Shown here: one piece after another, positions 33,098-42,494 of the stretch
Numbering within the stretch: the stretch's first letter is position 1
Layout of the letters: every line of letters begins with the position of its first letter
Source of the DNA: Actinomadura litoris
GTDB lineage: Bacteria > Actinomycetota > Actinomycetes > Streptosporangiales > Streptosporangiaceae
Length of the DNA stretch: 64,000 nt
Reading direction: 5' to 3'
Assembly (NCBI RefSeq): GCF_009733595.1
Contig: NZ_WOFH01000008.1
Coordinates: 186,001 to 250,000 of the forward strand
Made by a program: the position numbers and the translations under genes
The notes under the pieces: generated by a model
The model's database searches: none
What the model was told of the DNA's origin: nothing
The model's input: only the letters and a program-made list of their open reading frames with translations

Positions 33098-33364
33098 TTG
33101 CCTTCCTATGCTCGTTGAGCCCGGATGTCCACCCGGGGGCGACTCCCGGACCCCCGAAGTGCTCGCGCGCTGGCGCGCACTGCCGGTACAGGTTCGTGGT
33201 CAGCTCGCTCCTCTGAACACCGCGCTTCACAGCCACGTGCGGGCCGCACGTCTCTGCGTGGTCGGCGCCTTCGGGGGCGCGGTGGATGTTCTGGCGCAGC
33301 CGGGTCCGACCGGAATCGGGTGCCGGGGGAATGCAACAATGCGGGGCTTTCGGCGTCTCTTGGT

Positions 33365-34903
33365 GTGAACTCAAATCTGGATCTTCTGCCCGTCGCGGTC
33401 GAGCGGCCAGGCTCGTCCAGCGAAGACGCAGGTCCGGGGCGGTGGAGGGCGTGGCTCCTTCCCTCGGTGCCCGCGCTGCTGGCGCTGGCGATGGGGCTGT
33501 GGGGGGCCGGACGGCTGTCGCTGTGGCGGGATGAGGCGATCACCTCCGAGATCGCCCGGCGCTCGGTCCCCGACATCCTGCGGTGCGCGCGGCACATCGA
33601 CGCCGTCCACGCCGCCTACTACCTGTTCATGCACGGCGTGGTGCAGGTCTTCGGGACCGGCGAGCTCGCGCTGCGGCTCCCCTCGATCGCGGCGCTGGCG
33701 GCCACGGCGGCGGGCGTCACCGTCCTCGGCCGCAGGATCGTGTCCGGGGCCGCCGGGCTGGTCGCCGGCGTGATCTGCGCGGGGGCTCCGTTCGCCAGCC
33801 ACTACGCGCACGAGGCCCGGTCGTACTCCCTGGTCGCCGCGCTCACCGTGTGGCTGACCGTGCTGCTGGTGGATCTCGCGGAGCGGGGCTCCCCGCGCCG
33901 GTACGCCGCCTATGGCGCGGGCATCGCGCTGCTCGGGCTGGTCCATCTGTTCGCGCTGCTCATCCTGCCCGCCCATCTGGTGACCCTGCTGATGACGCGG
34001 CGCACCAGGACGATGCTGCGCCGCTGGTCGGCCGCCTCGGCGGGGGCCCTGGTCGCGGTGAGCCCGCTGATCGCGCTGGCCGCGACCCAGCGCAACGCCC
34101 TGGACTGGCTGACGCGTCCGGGATGGCGCGACGTGCGCTTTCTGGCGGAGTCGTTCACCGGCCCCCGGATCGTGGCGTACGTGCTCGGGGCGGCGATGGC
34201 GGTGGGACTGGCCACGGCGCGGCGGCGCGGCCCGATCGGCGTGCAGGCGCTGGCCGTGCCATGGCTGCTGCTGCCCGCGGCGGTGCTGCTGCTGGCCTCG
34301 CAGTTCCATCCCGTCTTCACGGGCCGCTACGTGATCGGCAGCCTCCCCGCCATGGCACTGCTGGCCGCCGCCGGGCTCGCCCGGCTGCCCTACCGGGCGT
34401 GGGTCGTGCCGCTCGTCGCGATGGCCGTCCTGGTGGCGCCGCTGCATGTGGAGCAGCGCCGTCCGGAGAACTGGTGGGACGACCTTCACGGGGCCGCCGC
34501 GATCGTCGAGCGGGAGGCGCGGCCCGGCGACGCGATCGTCTTCGTCACCGCGGACCGGCGCTCGATCGCCGAGGCGTACCCGGACGCGTTCCGCGGGCTG
34601 CACGACGTCACGCTGCGGCGGACCCCCGCGCAGGCGGGCAACTTCGGCGGCACCGAGTTCGCCCCGGCCGAGATCGACCGCCGGGTGGCCGGCGCCGCGG
34701 CGACCCGGGTCTGGCTGCTGGAGGGGCCCTGGCGCATGCCGTCCCTGGCACCGCGAGACCGCGCTAAGGTCGATGTCCTCCAGCGGCACTTCCGGCAGGC
34801 CGGTGCCTGGCGTGTCCGCGGCATCACGCTGTCGCTGTTCCAGCGGGAAAAAGTTCGGCCGCCCATGCAACATCCACGCCCCGGAGGCGTCTCTTCCCCG
34901 TGA
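33365..34903 (+). CDS. GT-C membrane glycosyltransferase (family 39 / PMT-2-like)
   Basis: 512-aa polytopic membrane protein with about 10-12 hydrophobic helices, predicted to transfer a sugar from a lipid carrier on the outer face of the membrane. GT-C features: Asp-Glu motif in LWRDEAITSE within the first loop, and HEARSYSLVAALTVW in the second conserved loop. The C-terminal soluble part (about 400-500) ends the chain. The GTG at 33365 is chosen from where homology-like sequence starts; an ATG 240 nt earlier would add Arg-rich residues and reach toward the tRNA scar. CAACAAT at about 33334 may be a -10, giving a short leader. It overlaps the sigma-factor gene by 4 nt. Confidence 0.85.
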   Translation: MNSNLDLLPVAVERPGSSSEDAGPGRWRAWLLPSVPALLALAMGLWGAGRLSLWRDEAITSEIARRSVPDILRCARHIDAVHAAYYLFMHGVVQVFGTGELALRLPSIAALAATAAGVTVLGRRIVSGAAGLVAGVICAGAPFASHYAHEARSYSLVAALTVWLTVLLVDLAERGSPRRYAAYGAGIALLGLVHLFALLILPAHLVTLLMTRRTRTMLRRWSAASAGALVAVSPLIALAATQRNALDWLTRPGWRDVRFLAESFTGPRIVAYVLGAAMAVGLATARRRGPIGVQALAVPWLLLPAAVLLLASQFHPVFTGRYVIGSLPAMALLAAAGLARLPYRAWVVPLVAMAVLVAPLHVEQRRPENWWDDLHGAAAIVEREARPGDAIVFVTADRRSIAEAYPDAFRGLHDVTLRRTPAQAGNFGGTEFAPAEIDRRVAGAAATRVWLLEGPWRMPSLAPRDRAKVDVLQRHFRQAGAWRVRGITLSLFQREKVRPPMQHPRPGGVSSP

Positions 34904-35424
34904 GGCTCCTCAATTCCGGCCCCGCGGACCTGGCGGTGCACTCTCCCGAGAGGGCGGTGACCCAGTTGTACGAAGCGCACGCCCCCGACCTCGTCAGGCT
35001 GGCCCTGGTGATGGTCGGTGACAGGGCGACGGCCGAGGACGTCGTCCAGGACTCCTTCCTGGGCCTCTACCGGCGGTGGGAGCGGCTGAAGGACACCGGC
35101 AAGGCGCTGACCTACCTGAGGTCGTCGGTGCTCAACAACTGCCGGTCGGTGCTGCGCCGCCGGAGCCGCCGCCTCCTCGGCGCCCAGGAGCCGCCCGCCG
35201 CCTCGGCGGAGAGCCGCGTCCTGGACCGGGAGCAGGGCAAGGAGATCCTCGACGCGCTGCGCCGCCTGCCGCACCGGCAGCGTGAGACGCTGGTGCTCCG
35301 GTTCGTCCTCGACCTGTCCGAGGAGGAGACCGCGCAGATCATGCGGGTGAGCCGGGTCACGGTCCGGACCAACACCTCCCGCGGGCGCACCGCCCTCGAA
35401 CGCATGCTGGGAGAGGCCCGGTGA
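34900..35424 (+). CDS. ECF-type RNA polymerase sigma factor (SigE-family)
   Basis: 174 aa. Region 2: VTQLYEAHAPDLVRLALVMV, then AEDVVQDSFLGLYRRWERL; region 4: LRRLPHRQRETLVLRFVLDL, then SEEETAQIMRVSRVTVRTNT (helix-turn-helix). The length and two-domain layout fit the small actinobacterial SigE-like ECF group. Its GTG start overlaps the glycosyltransferase stop, and its stop overlaps the next gene (GTGA), so all three are coupled. The membrane protein encoded next probably controls it or is its target, although it is not a classical zinc anti-sigma factor. Confidence 0.9.
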   Translation: MRLLNSGPADLAVHSPERAVTQLYEAHAPDLVRLALVMVGDRATAEDVVQDSFLGLYRRWERLKDTGKALTYLRSSVLNNCRSVLRRRSRRLLGAQEPPAASAESRVLDREQGKEILDALRRLPHRQRETLVLRFVLDLSEEETAQIMRVSRVTVRTNTSRGRTALERMLGEAR

Positions 35425-36551
35425 ACATCGAACGGCTGCTGAAGGACGCCGCCGCCGCCGAGACGCGCGGGGTGACGCGCGAGTCGCTGCCGCCCCTGTC
35501 CCTGCCCGCCGCCCGCCGCCGTCCGGCGCGGCGGTGGACCGCGCCCGTCGCCGCCGTCCTCGCCATGGTCGCGGTCGCGGCCGTGAGCGTCGGCCTCCGC
35601 GGTGTCCTGCGCGGCCCGGACGCGCTCGGCGCGCACGAAGGCCCCCCGTACTTCCTCGCGACCCAGCGCAAGGGCGGCGTCGGGGTCTTCGACTCCTGGA
35701 CCGGACGCAAGATCGCCGACATCCGGCCCGATGCCGGGCACTACACCGCGCTCGCGGTGTCGGCCGACCGGCGCACCGCCTTCCTCGCCGCCGAGACCGG
35801 CTCCTGCCGCACCCACATCGAGAAGGCGACCCTGCGCCGCGACGGAACCGTGGCGAGCAGGACGACGCTGCCCGGCGAGTTCGGCCCCCCGGCGGACGAG
35901 ATGGCCGCCACGGCGGACGGCGGCCGCGTCGCGCTCACCTTCGACAACACCACCGGGTGCGTCGGCGACGACCTGGCGGTCGTCGAATCCGCCTCCGGCA
36001 CCACCCGGGGATGGCGCGTGTCGCCGGGGGGCGCGGACACGCTGTCGTCCGCGCAGTCCCCGGTCTGGGCGGCGGACGGGCGCGCCCTCTTCCTCGCCGA
36101 GAACGTTCCGGCGGGGCCCGGGGAGGACTACACCGGCCCCGACCTGAGCGAGCTCGACACCCGCACGGCCGGCGCCGGCCCCCTCCGCGCCCGCCCCGTC
36201 CTGAGGGGCATCACCGACCTGTCCTCCCTCCGGCCCTCCCCGGACGGGCGCACCGTCACGGCCATCAAGAAGAACTTCGGCGCCGACAGCGCGCTCAGCT
36301 CCATCGCGATCGTGGAACTGACCCTGAGCGGTGGCGGGTCCGGGGAGACCTCGTCCGTCCGGGAACTCGCCCGCATGACGGCCCGGCAGATCGCGCCCGC
36401 GCCGTCGGCGGGTTTTCAGACCACCCTCGACGCGACCGGCAGGCACCTCCTCGTCAGCTCCGGCCACGACCGCGCCGTCTTCCGCATGGACGACGGCCGC
36501 GTCCGCCGGCTCCCCGACGTCCACCGCGACCTGGACCTGATCGCCTGGTGA
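35421..36551 (+). CDS. Single-pass membrane protein with extracellular beta-propeller-like domain, sigma-factor partner
   Basis: 376 aa. A cytosolic N-terminus of about 40 residues (NIERLLKDAAAAETRGV) could hold the sigma factor. One TM helix follows at about 43-60 (VAAVLAMVAVAAVSVGL), then an outside domain of about 300 residues with propeller-like repeats (GVFDSWTGRKIADIRPDAGH; LAVSADRRTAFLAAETGSC; LRPSPDGRTVTAIKKN; LDATGRHLLVSS). This layout is common in actinobacterial operons with SigE-like ECF factors, where the partner is annotated as hypothetical. No HxxxCxxC zinc motif is present. GTG start with GAGAGG upstream. Confidence 0.82.
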   Translation: MNIERLLKDAAAAETRGVTRESLPPLSLPAARRRPARRWTAPVAAVLAMVAVAAVSVGLRGVLRGPDALGAHEGPPYFLATQRKGGVGVFDSWTGRKIADIRPDAGHYTALAVSADRRTAFLAAETGSCRTHIEKATLRRDGTVASRTTLPGEFGPPADEMAATADGGRVALTFDNTTGCVGDDLAVVESASGTTRGWRVSPGGADTLSSAQSPVWAADGRALFLAENVPAGPGEDYTGPDLSELDTRTAGAGPLRARPVLRGITDLSSLRPSPDGRTVTAIKKNFGADSALSSIAIVELTLSGGGSGETSSVRELARMTARQIAPAPSAGFQTTLDATGRHLLVSSGHDRAVFRMDDGRVRRLPDVHRDLDLIAW

Positions 36552-36575
36552 CCCCCACGGAGCGGCAGTTCGGCA

Positions 36576-37811
36576 TCAGTACGTCATGACGCGGGTGCTG
36601 GTGTAGCCCTGGATGAAATTGATTTCGACGTACCAGCTCCGGTTCTCCTGGCCGATGTTCTGCAGGCAGTGGCCGGCGGACAGCGTCGAGGCGCTGCCGA
36701 CGCCCTGCGCCTGCCCGTCGCCGGTGTAGTGCGGGCCGCCGGAGTCGCCCTTCTCGGTGCAGGTCGTGTCGCGGGTCAGGTTGTAGATCGTCCGTCCGAT
36801 ATCGGAGAGGTACACCGACTCCCAGCGGGCGCGGATGACGCCGCAGGTGATGTTGGTGGTGAAACCCGATTTGCATATCGAGCTTCCGATCGGCCGCTCC
36901 TGGGTCCCGCGTACGAGCAGGAAGTTGTCGGCGGCCGTGTGCAGGGAGATGTACGGGCCCTGATGCCAGAAAGCGGTGTCGATGGCGCCGATGACACCCC
37001 AGTCGTAGTCCGCTGAGGAGAACCACCAGCGGCCCATCGGCGTGGAGATGTTATGGGAGTTGGCGAAGCCGTTCACCGTCGTGGACTTGGCGCAATGCCC
37101 TGCGGAGATGACCACGGGGGAGGAACTCCCGGGAGCGTCGGGGAAGCTCTGGACGGCGTTGAATCCGACCGAGCAGATGGCCTGCCCTGACAGGATGCCC
37201 TCCCCGCCGTCCAGCCATTCGGAGGACGAGACGGCCGGTTGGGCGGTGGTCTCGAACCGCACGGCGTCGCCCTCGGCGGCCGCCGCCCTGGCCAGGGCGC
37301 CCCGGGCGCGTCCCGCGATGGTGGTGACGACGACGCGGTTGGCGACGGGATCCACCCGCCAGGACGTCACGCCCGAGGCCGCGGAAGGCGTCGCCCTCGC
37401 CTGCGCGTCCAGCTTGGCCTTGACGGCGCGGAGCTCGGCGAGGCCGTGTCCCTTCGACAGCACTCGGGGGACGGCGCCTCCCCTGATCACGCGCGGTGCG
37501 AGCGCGCCGTCGGTGAGGTTGACGATCAGCTTGCCGGACGCCGCGTCGAACCAGGAGCCCGCGTAGCCCGGCCCCAGGGCGGGGACCAGGGCGGCCTCGG
37601 CCTTGGCCGCCGCGTCCTCGGCGGCGAGGCGGCGGCGGGCGGTGGCCTCGTCGATGCGCAGGTCGCGTTGCATCGCCTTGAGGACCAGGGCTGATCCCTG
37701 CGCGTCCGGCGGACGGGGCGCCTCGGCCCGAGCGGCGGTCGACAGGCCGCACACGAGGATGGTTGCGCTTACCAGGGACAGAAAAGATCGGGCTCCGGCT
37801 CTTCTCATCAT
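36576..37811 (-). CDS. Secreted serine protease, S1 (chymotrypsin/alpha-lytic-type) with propeptide
   Basis: 411-aa exported endopeptidase. Signal peptide 1-29 (basic MMRRAGARS, hydrophobic core, ARA-EA cleavage). A propeptide of about 170-190 residues resembles the alpha-lytic protease fold (AALVPALGPGYAGSWFDAAS; VDPVANRVVVTTIAGR). The mature protease has its triad in order: His in ISAGHCAK, Asp in YDWGVIG, Ser in KGDSGGPH. Paired Cys suit an extracellular fold. Two adjacent ATG codons follow GGAAGG; either could be used. It converges on the propeller gene with a 24-bp gap. Confidence 0.92.
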   Translation of the reverse strand: MMRRAGARSFLSLVSATILVCGLSTAARAEAPRPPDAQGSALVLKAMQRDLRIDEATARRRLAAEDAAAKAEAALVPALGPGYAGSWFDAASGKLIVNLTDGALAPRVIRGGAVPRVLSKGHGLAELRAVKAKLDAQARATPSAASGVTSWRVDPVANRVVVTTIAGRARGALARAAAAEGDAVRFETTAQPAVSSSEWLDGGEGILSGQAICSVGFNAVQSFPDAPGSSSPVVISAGHCAKSTTVNGFANSHNISTPMGRWWFSSADYDWGVIGAIDTAFWHQGPYISLHTAADNFLLVRGTQERPIGSSICKSGFTTNITCGVIRARWESVYLSDIGRTIYNLTRDTTCTEKGDSGGPHYTGDGQAQGVGSASTLSAGHCLQNIGQENRSWYVEINFIQGYTSTRVMTY

Positions 37812-38035
37812 CGCGCCTTCCGAGGTTTCGGTATCCACTGGTCGACGATCACAAGTCACGGGAGCCTGAGCCGAAGCATAATCTCGTCCAGGGGCATAAA
37901 AGGTGTCGTGTGACCTGGTTCGGCCAGCGGCGAGGAATGGTCTCTTAGAAGGAGGCGCAACACCTGGACCACTACGCCAAAAGATCGGCATCGCGAATGA
38001 CCTTGGTCTCCGTCGGCGAGATGGGGCGCTCACAA

Positions 38036-38069
38036 GAAGAACTCCGACGCTCAGGCGTCGGAGCTCTTC
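38036..38069 (-). terminator. Rho-independent-like terminator of the GH25 gene
   Basis: A 9-bp perfect stem (CTCCGACGC at 38042-38050 with 38055-38063), extended by GAAGA/TCTTC with a mismatch, around a 4-nt loop. On the minus strand it is followed by TTCTTCTTGT, a fair U-rich run. It lies about 25 nt after the stop of the lysozyme gene. Confidence 0.75.
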
Positions 38070-38091
38070 GTATTGCCGGCCTTCGGGGACG

Positions 38092-38664
38092 CTAGGCGGT
38101 CGAGGCCCATTTCTTGAGCGCGTCCTGGTTCTCGAAGTCGGCGACGTTCTTGTCGAGCGGTTCGGAGGTGTACTGGTGGAAGCGCCATTCGTCGTGGATG
38201 AGCGGATGTCCGGCCTTGCGGTAGTCGGCGATCCAGAGGCCGTCGGCCTTGTGGTCGCCGGTGCTCTTCCTGGTCCACAGGTCGCGGTTGACGTAGAGGA
38301 CCAGCCGGTGGCCGGGACGCAGGCTGCTCACCTCTTGCAGGAACTTGTCCTTCTGGGCGCTGGTGGCGAGCCGGCCCTTCGGGTCGGTCTCCCAGTCCAG
38401 GGCCAGGATGTCCCCGCGCTCGGCACCGCAGTGCTCGACGAAGTAGCGGGCCTGCGCCGTGATCCGGGCCGGGCTCAGCCCCCGGCGGCCGAGCAGGAAG
38501 TGGTAGAAGCCCACCACGCAGCCCGCGCGGCGGGCCCGCGCGGCCTGCTCGGCCCGGAGGGGGTTGGTGTAGGAGCGACCCTCGGTCGCCTTGACGATCA
38601 CAAAGTCCAACCCCTCGGCCTCGAAGGAGGGGTTGTGGGACGAGACGTCGATGCCGTGCAGCAC
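38092..38664 (-). CDS. GH25 lysozyme-like glycoside hydrolase
   Basis: 190 aa, a single GH25 (Chalaropsis-type) domain. HGIDVSSHN opens the barrel, FVIVKATEG and GFYHFLLGRRGLSP follow, and LALDWETD carries the catalytic acidic pair; WIADYRKAG and FHQYTSEP close it. Family members cleave N-acetylmuramic bonds of peptidoglycan. No signal peptide is evident, so export would need another route or it acts internally. The GTG at 38664 is supported by AAAGG 8 nt upstream. It has its own terminator and no close operon partner. Confidence 0.82.
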   Translation of the reverse strand: MLHGIDVSSHNPSFEAEGLDFVIVKATEGRSYTNPLRAEQAARARRAGCVVGFYHFLLGRRGLSPARITAQARYFVEHCGAERGDILALDWETDPKGRLATSAQKDKFLQEVSSLRPGHRLVLYVNRDLWTRKSTGDHKADGLWIADYRKAGHPLIHDEWRFHQYTSEPLDKNVADFENQDALKKWASTA

Positions 38665-38890
38665 GACGACCACCTTTCGGCTCTCACGCCGACCCCGTCC
38701 ACTACGCGTTCCTCCACGATCCGAGCGCGAACATGCCGCTGGGCGACAAAGCCGACTCGGCACGGCCACATCAAGGGGCCCTGGGGGCAGAGCACGTTTC
38801 GAAGTGGCCGCACCCGCCACGTGGGCGCGTTGCTGAGCGGCGACGACGCCGGAGGCGAGTGCCCTGGGCCATGACTCGGATGAACACCGT

Positions 38891-40783
38891 CTAGTTCGTG
38901 CGGGCGCTGGGGAGGTGCTCGCCGACGTACCCGATGTGGATCTTCGCCCGGTCGGCCAGGACGTCCAGGAAATGGACGCGGGGCGCCGGGGCCAGCGTGT
39001 CGAGTTTGATGTGGGCGCCCATGAACGCGCGGCCGGACGGGTCGGTGCTCGGGTCGACGGGGAAGGTGCGGGCCTGGCGGTAGCGGTGGTTGCGCTCGGA
39101 CATGTCCGACTCGCTCATCGCGATGATGTGGGCGCTGATGAGCGCGCCCGGATGCCCGGACGTGAGGAAGGCGTAGAAGGTCGCGAGGTCGGGGCCGGGG
39201 GGCCTGCCGTTGTCCAGGCAGCGGCGTTTCGCGGTCGCGTAGTGGTGGAGCGAGGTGAACGCGTCGGCGAGTTTGCGGCGCCAGCCGTCGGCCTTGGGGT
39301 GGTGGTCGAGCCGGTCGCTCGGGTCGGGGTCGAGCCGGGTGAAGTCCAGCAGCGGGTACTGGTCGGCGGCCTGGGCCAGCAGTTCGCGCATGCTGCCGGG
39401 GACGGTGTCGGTGACGACGGCGGCGTCCGGGCCGGCCTGCCCGGCGCGGGTGAGGGCGGCCAGCCGGTGCGCGAGGATCCCGCGCTCGCGGACGGCCGTG
39501 TCGCGCTCGGCGGACAGGCGCTGGTTCTCGGCCAGCAGGGTGTCGTTCTCGGCGGTGAGGTCGGCGAGCAGGTTCAGCTGCGGGCGGGTCTGCTGGAGTT
39601 GCTCGTCGAGCGAGGCCACCTGGGTGCACGTGCGCTGGTGCTTGTCGCGCAGTTGCCGGTGCTGCTCGCACAGCCGCTGGTGGGCCTCGCGCAGCCGCGC
39701 GAGTTCGGCCTTGGCGCCGGCCGGCTCCGCCTGCCCGGACGGCTCGGGCACCGCGGGCGGCTTCGGGGGCGCCGGCTTCGGCGGGTCGGGCTCTGGCAGG
39801 CGCGGGACGGGCAGCGCCGGTGGTCGCGCGGGGACGGCCGCGTCCCCGGGGGCGGTGAGCCTGCGCAGCAGGGGGTGCTCGTCCAGGAGGGCCGCGGCCT
39901 CGGCGGCCGGGCCGGTGGGGGCGTGCCGGACGCAGGCCGTGGCGCAGTTCGCGAACAGCGGCTCCGACCAGCCGGGCCGCCGCAGCGCGGCCTTGGAGAA
40001 GACCACGTCGCGCGCCGCGTCCCCGGCCCGTGTGGCGGGCGCGAACCACCGCGCGCCGCCCACCGGGACCGGGCGCTGGGGCAGCCTGCGGGCCAGCGAC
40101 TTGCGCGCGCGGGCGGAGGCCACCACCACCGTGCACAGCCCGGGCCAGACCGTGGCGGCCAGCTCGTCGGGGGTGGGGCCGGCGGGTCCGGGCGCGGCGG
40201 TGATCAGCACCCCGGTGGTGCGTGCCGGATCGGCGAGCGCGCGGGTCAGCCGCTCGTGGTCGTCCGCGGTGGCCATGACGATCAGGCGGCCGAGCGGCGG
40301 GGAGCCCGGCATCTCGCTCGCCCCGATCTCGCTGGTCTCCAGCTCCGTCCAGTTCGGGGCGTCGGCGGCGATGACCGGACCGGCGAACACCGGCACCCCG
40401 CTCGGATCGCGCACGCCCGCGCCGGCCAGCGCGAGCGTCGCGGCGGGCGAGTCGGCGGCGCCGCTCCAGCCGTGGTCGGCGTAGGCGCTGCACCCCCACT
40501 CCACCCTGTCCGGCTCGTCCGGCCCGGCCCGCTCCCCCACCACCAGAGCGGCGACCACCAGGCCCGCGTCCGGGTCCCGCCAGGACGCCGTCGTCGCCAT
40601 GGACCGGTCGGCGGCTCCCCTGGCGGGCTTCCACGGCCGGAACGTGACGTCCGCCGCGTCGAACTCCTCCGTCAGGTGGGTGACCACGGCTCCGACCGGG
40701 TCGGTGGGACTGCTGTGCAGCTCACCTCGCATCCACAACCGCGCGAAGCGATCGGCCCGAACGGCGGCGGCGGGGGCGGTCAT
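38891..40783 (-). CDS. Large protein of unknown function with Pro-rich linker and coiled coil
   Basis: 630 aa, not recognised. The N-terminal half (1-310) is an alpha/beta globular region of unknown fold. A Pro-rich linker follows at about 315-345 (PVPRLPEPDPPKPAPPKPPA). A coiled coil of about 90 residues comes next (AELARLREAHQRLCEQHRQL; QLQQTRPQLNLLADLTAEND). A C-terminal domain of about 180 residues (WRRKLADAFTSLHHYATAKR; TSGHPGALISAHIIAMSESD) follows. No signal peptide or TM helix. The architecture suggests an oligomeric scaffold or sensor with two soluble domains. It stands alone, 108 bp from the decayed 3' side and 222 bp from the SDR gene. Confidence 0.75.
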   Translation of the reverse strand: MTAPAAAVRADRFARLWMRGELHSSPTDPVGAVVTHLTEEFDAADVTFRPWKPARGAADRSMATTASWRDPDAGLVVAALVVGERAGPDEPDRVEWGCSAYADHGWSGAADSPAATLALAGAGVRDPSGVPVFAGPVIAADAPNWTELETSEIGASEMPGSPPLGRLIVMATADDHERLTRALADPARTTGVLITAAPGPAGPTPDELAATVWPGLCTVVVASARARKSLARRLPQRPVPVGGARWFAPATRAGDAARDVVFSKAALRRPGWSEPLFANCATACVRHAPTGPAAEAAALLDEHPLLRRLTAPGDAAVPARPPALPVPRLPEPDPPKPAPPKPPAVPEPSGQAEPAGAKAELARLREAHQRLCEQHRQLRDKHQRTCTQVASLDEQLQQTRPQLNLLADLTAENDTLLAENQRLSAERDTAVRERGILAHRLAALTRAGQAGPDAAVVTDTVPGSMRELLAQAADQYPLLDFTRLDPDPSDRLDHHPKADGWRRKLADAFTSLHHYATAKRRCLDNGRPPGPDLATFYAFLTSGHPGALISAHIIAMSESDMSERNHRYRQARTFPVDPSTDPSGRAFMGAHIKLDTLAPAPRVHFLDVLADRAKIHIGYVGEHLPSARTN

Positions 40784-41005
40784 GGGAAGGGTCCCTCCTG
40801 TTTGGCGGGCGGACGCCCCGCCGGACGGTCACGTGGTGCGAGCGCGCGTGCGCTCACTGACACCGATGATGCCGGGCCGCGCCCGTCCCGTCCCCTAATC
40901 ACGAAGATCTCGCCGCGCGGATCCCTGACGTCCGAGGTGACCGGGACGGGTGGCCGGTGGGCAAGGGAGATGTCGCCCGGCCGCTGCGCCGACCCCGGAG
41001 ACCGG

Positions 41006-41854
41006 TCAGCCGGGGTGGATCTCCCCTCCGGCGGGGACGAGGTTCTGGCCCGTGTAGTAGGAGGACAGCCGGCTGCTGGCGAAGAAGACGTAGGAGGGGG
41101 CGATCTCGTCCGGGTCGGCGGCGCGGCCCATGGGGGCCTGCTCGCCGAAGCCCTCGACGCGGTCCTCGTCGAAGGTGGCCGGGATGAGCGGGGTCCAGAC
41201 CGGGCCCGGGGAGACGATGTTGACCCGGATGCCGCGTTCCACGAGCGACTGGGCCATGCACTGCGCGAAGGTCATCGCGGCCGCCTTGCTGGCCGAGTAG
41301 TCGATCAGGCTGGTGTTGCCGCGCAGCCCGTTGATCGATCCGGTGACGACGATGGAGCCGTCGTCCGGCAGGTGGTCGAGGGCCTCCTGGACGGTCCAGA
41401 AGAGGCTGTGCACGTTCACGCGGAAGGTGCGGTCGAGCTGGTCGGTGCCGATCTCGCGGACGTCCTCGACCGGCCGCTGGGTGCCGTGGTGCAGGACCAG
41501 GACATCCAGGCCGCCGAGCTCCTCCGCCGCGCGCCGGACGACGTCGCGGGCGTGCCGCTCCTCGGCCAGGTCGCCGCCGAAGGTCGGGCAGCGCCGGCCC
41601 TCGGCCTCGACCAGGCCGGCGGTGTGCCGGGCGTCCTCGTCCTCCTCCAGGTAGGTGATCGCGACATCGGCGCCCTCCTTGGCGAACGCGACCGCGACCG
41701 CGCGTCCGATGCCGGAGTCGCCACCGGTGATCAGCGCCCGCCGTCCCGCGAGCAGGCCGCGCCCCTCGTAGCCGCGCATCTCGTCGCGCGGACGCGGATC
41801 CATCTTCGACGTCTCACCCGGATACGGCTGGCTCTGGCCCGACGGGCTGGTCAC
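41006..41854 (-). CDS. SDR-family oxidoreductase, general-stress type (YghA/YhdF-like)
   Basis: 282 aa. Canonical SDR with TGGDSGIGRA cofactor motif, the NNAG-equivalent LVLHHGTQRP, Ser in VTGSINGLRG, and DYSASKAA giving the YxxxK pair. The extended N-terminus (QSQPYPGETSKMDPRPRDEM) before the fold is typical of the general-stress SDR subgroup (E. coli YghA). Several starts are possible; GTG 41854 has GAGG 9 nt upstream, whereas longer versions add a low-complexity segment. Substrate unknown. Confidence 0.85.
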   Translation of the reverse strand: MTSPSGQSQPYPGETSKMDPRPRDEMRGYEGRGLLAGRRALITGGDSGIGRAVAVAFAKEGADVAITYLEEDEDARHTAGLVEAEGRRCPTFGGDLAEERHARDVVRRAAEELGGLDVLVLHHGTQRPVEDVREIGTDQLDRTFRVNVHSLFWTVQEALDHLPDDGSIVVTGSINGLRGNTSLIDYSASKAAAMTFAQCMAQSLVERGIRVNIVSPGPVWTPLIPATFDEDRVEGFGEQAPMGRAADPDEIAPSYVFFASSRLSSYYTGQNLVPAGGEIHPG

Positions 41855-42034
41855 GTGGTCACCTCGCATGAAGTCGCTGCCGCCGCGGGGGTCGTCCGCG
41901 AACGTGCCGCCGTCGGTGGCGGCTCGTCCGGCCATTCCCGTCTGCCACGAGCCTTAACGTTCGCGCGGCCGTTTCACACCGACCGGGCGCCGGGTAGGTG
42001 GGGCCGCGCGCCGACCGCGACAGCAGGAGGGCCC

Positions 42035-42456
42035 ATGCACGACACACCGGCCGCATCGACGGACCGCGTCGACGACGTCTGGGGGACGAGGACCCCGAGC
42101 GGATCAGGCTCGCCATGGCCGGTCCGGGTCGACCAGTACCTCCACGAGGGGATCTCCGAGGACGAGGTCGAGTGGGTCCGGTCGGCGTGCGTGCTGTGCT
42201 CGAACGGCTGCGGGATGGACGTCGCCGTGCACGGCGACCGGATCGTCGGCGTGCGGGGCGCGCCTCCGACCGCGTCAACCACGGGCGGCTCGGGCCGAAG
42301 GGCCTCTTCGGCTGCGCGGGAGGCGGAGATCGGACCGCCTGGGACGCGGGGCTGCTCGACGTCGTCGGCGAATGCCGCGAGGCGGCGGAGACGCGCGGCA
42401 AGTGGCTCCGCACCCGGATCAAGGTCACCGCCCCGCAGGTCCTCGTCAGCGCCTAG
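42035..42456 (+). pseudogene. N-terminal fragment of a molybdopterin oxidoreductase, frameshifted
   Basis: Good start (AGGAGG 4 nt before the ATG) and SACVLCSNGCGMDVAVHGDR-IVGVRG, the 4Fe-4S domain that opens bis-MGD nitrate/formate-type oxidoreductases. Near 42260 the frame is lost; the neighbouring frame continues with SDRVNHGRLGPKGLFG, the expected next motif, then diverges and stops at 42456. A normal gene is over 2 kb, so about 80 percent is missing. Confidence 0.75.
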
Positions 42457-42494
42457 CGGGGCGGTGCCGGCGGCCAGAGATCAGGGGGCAGGGG

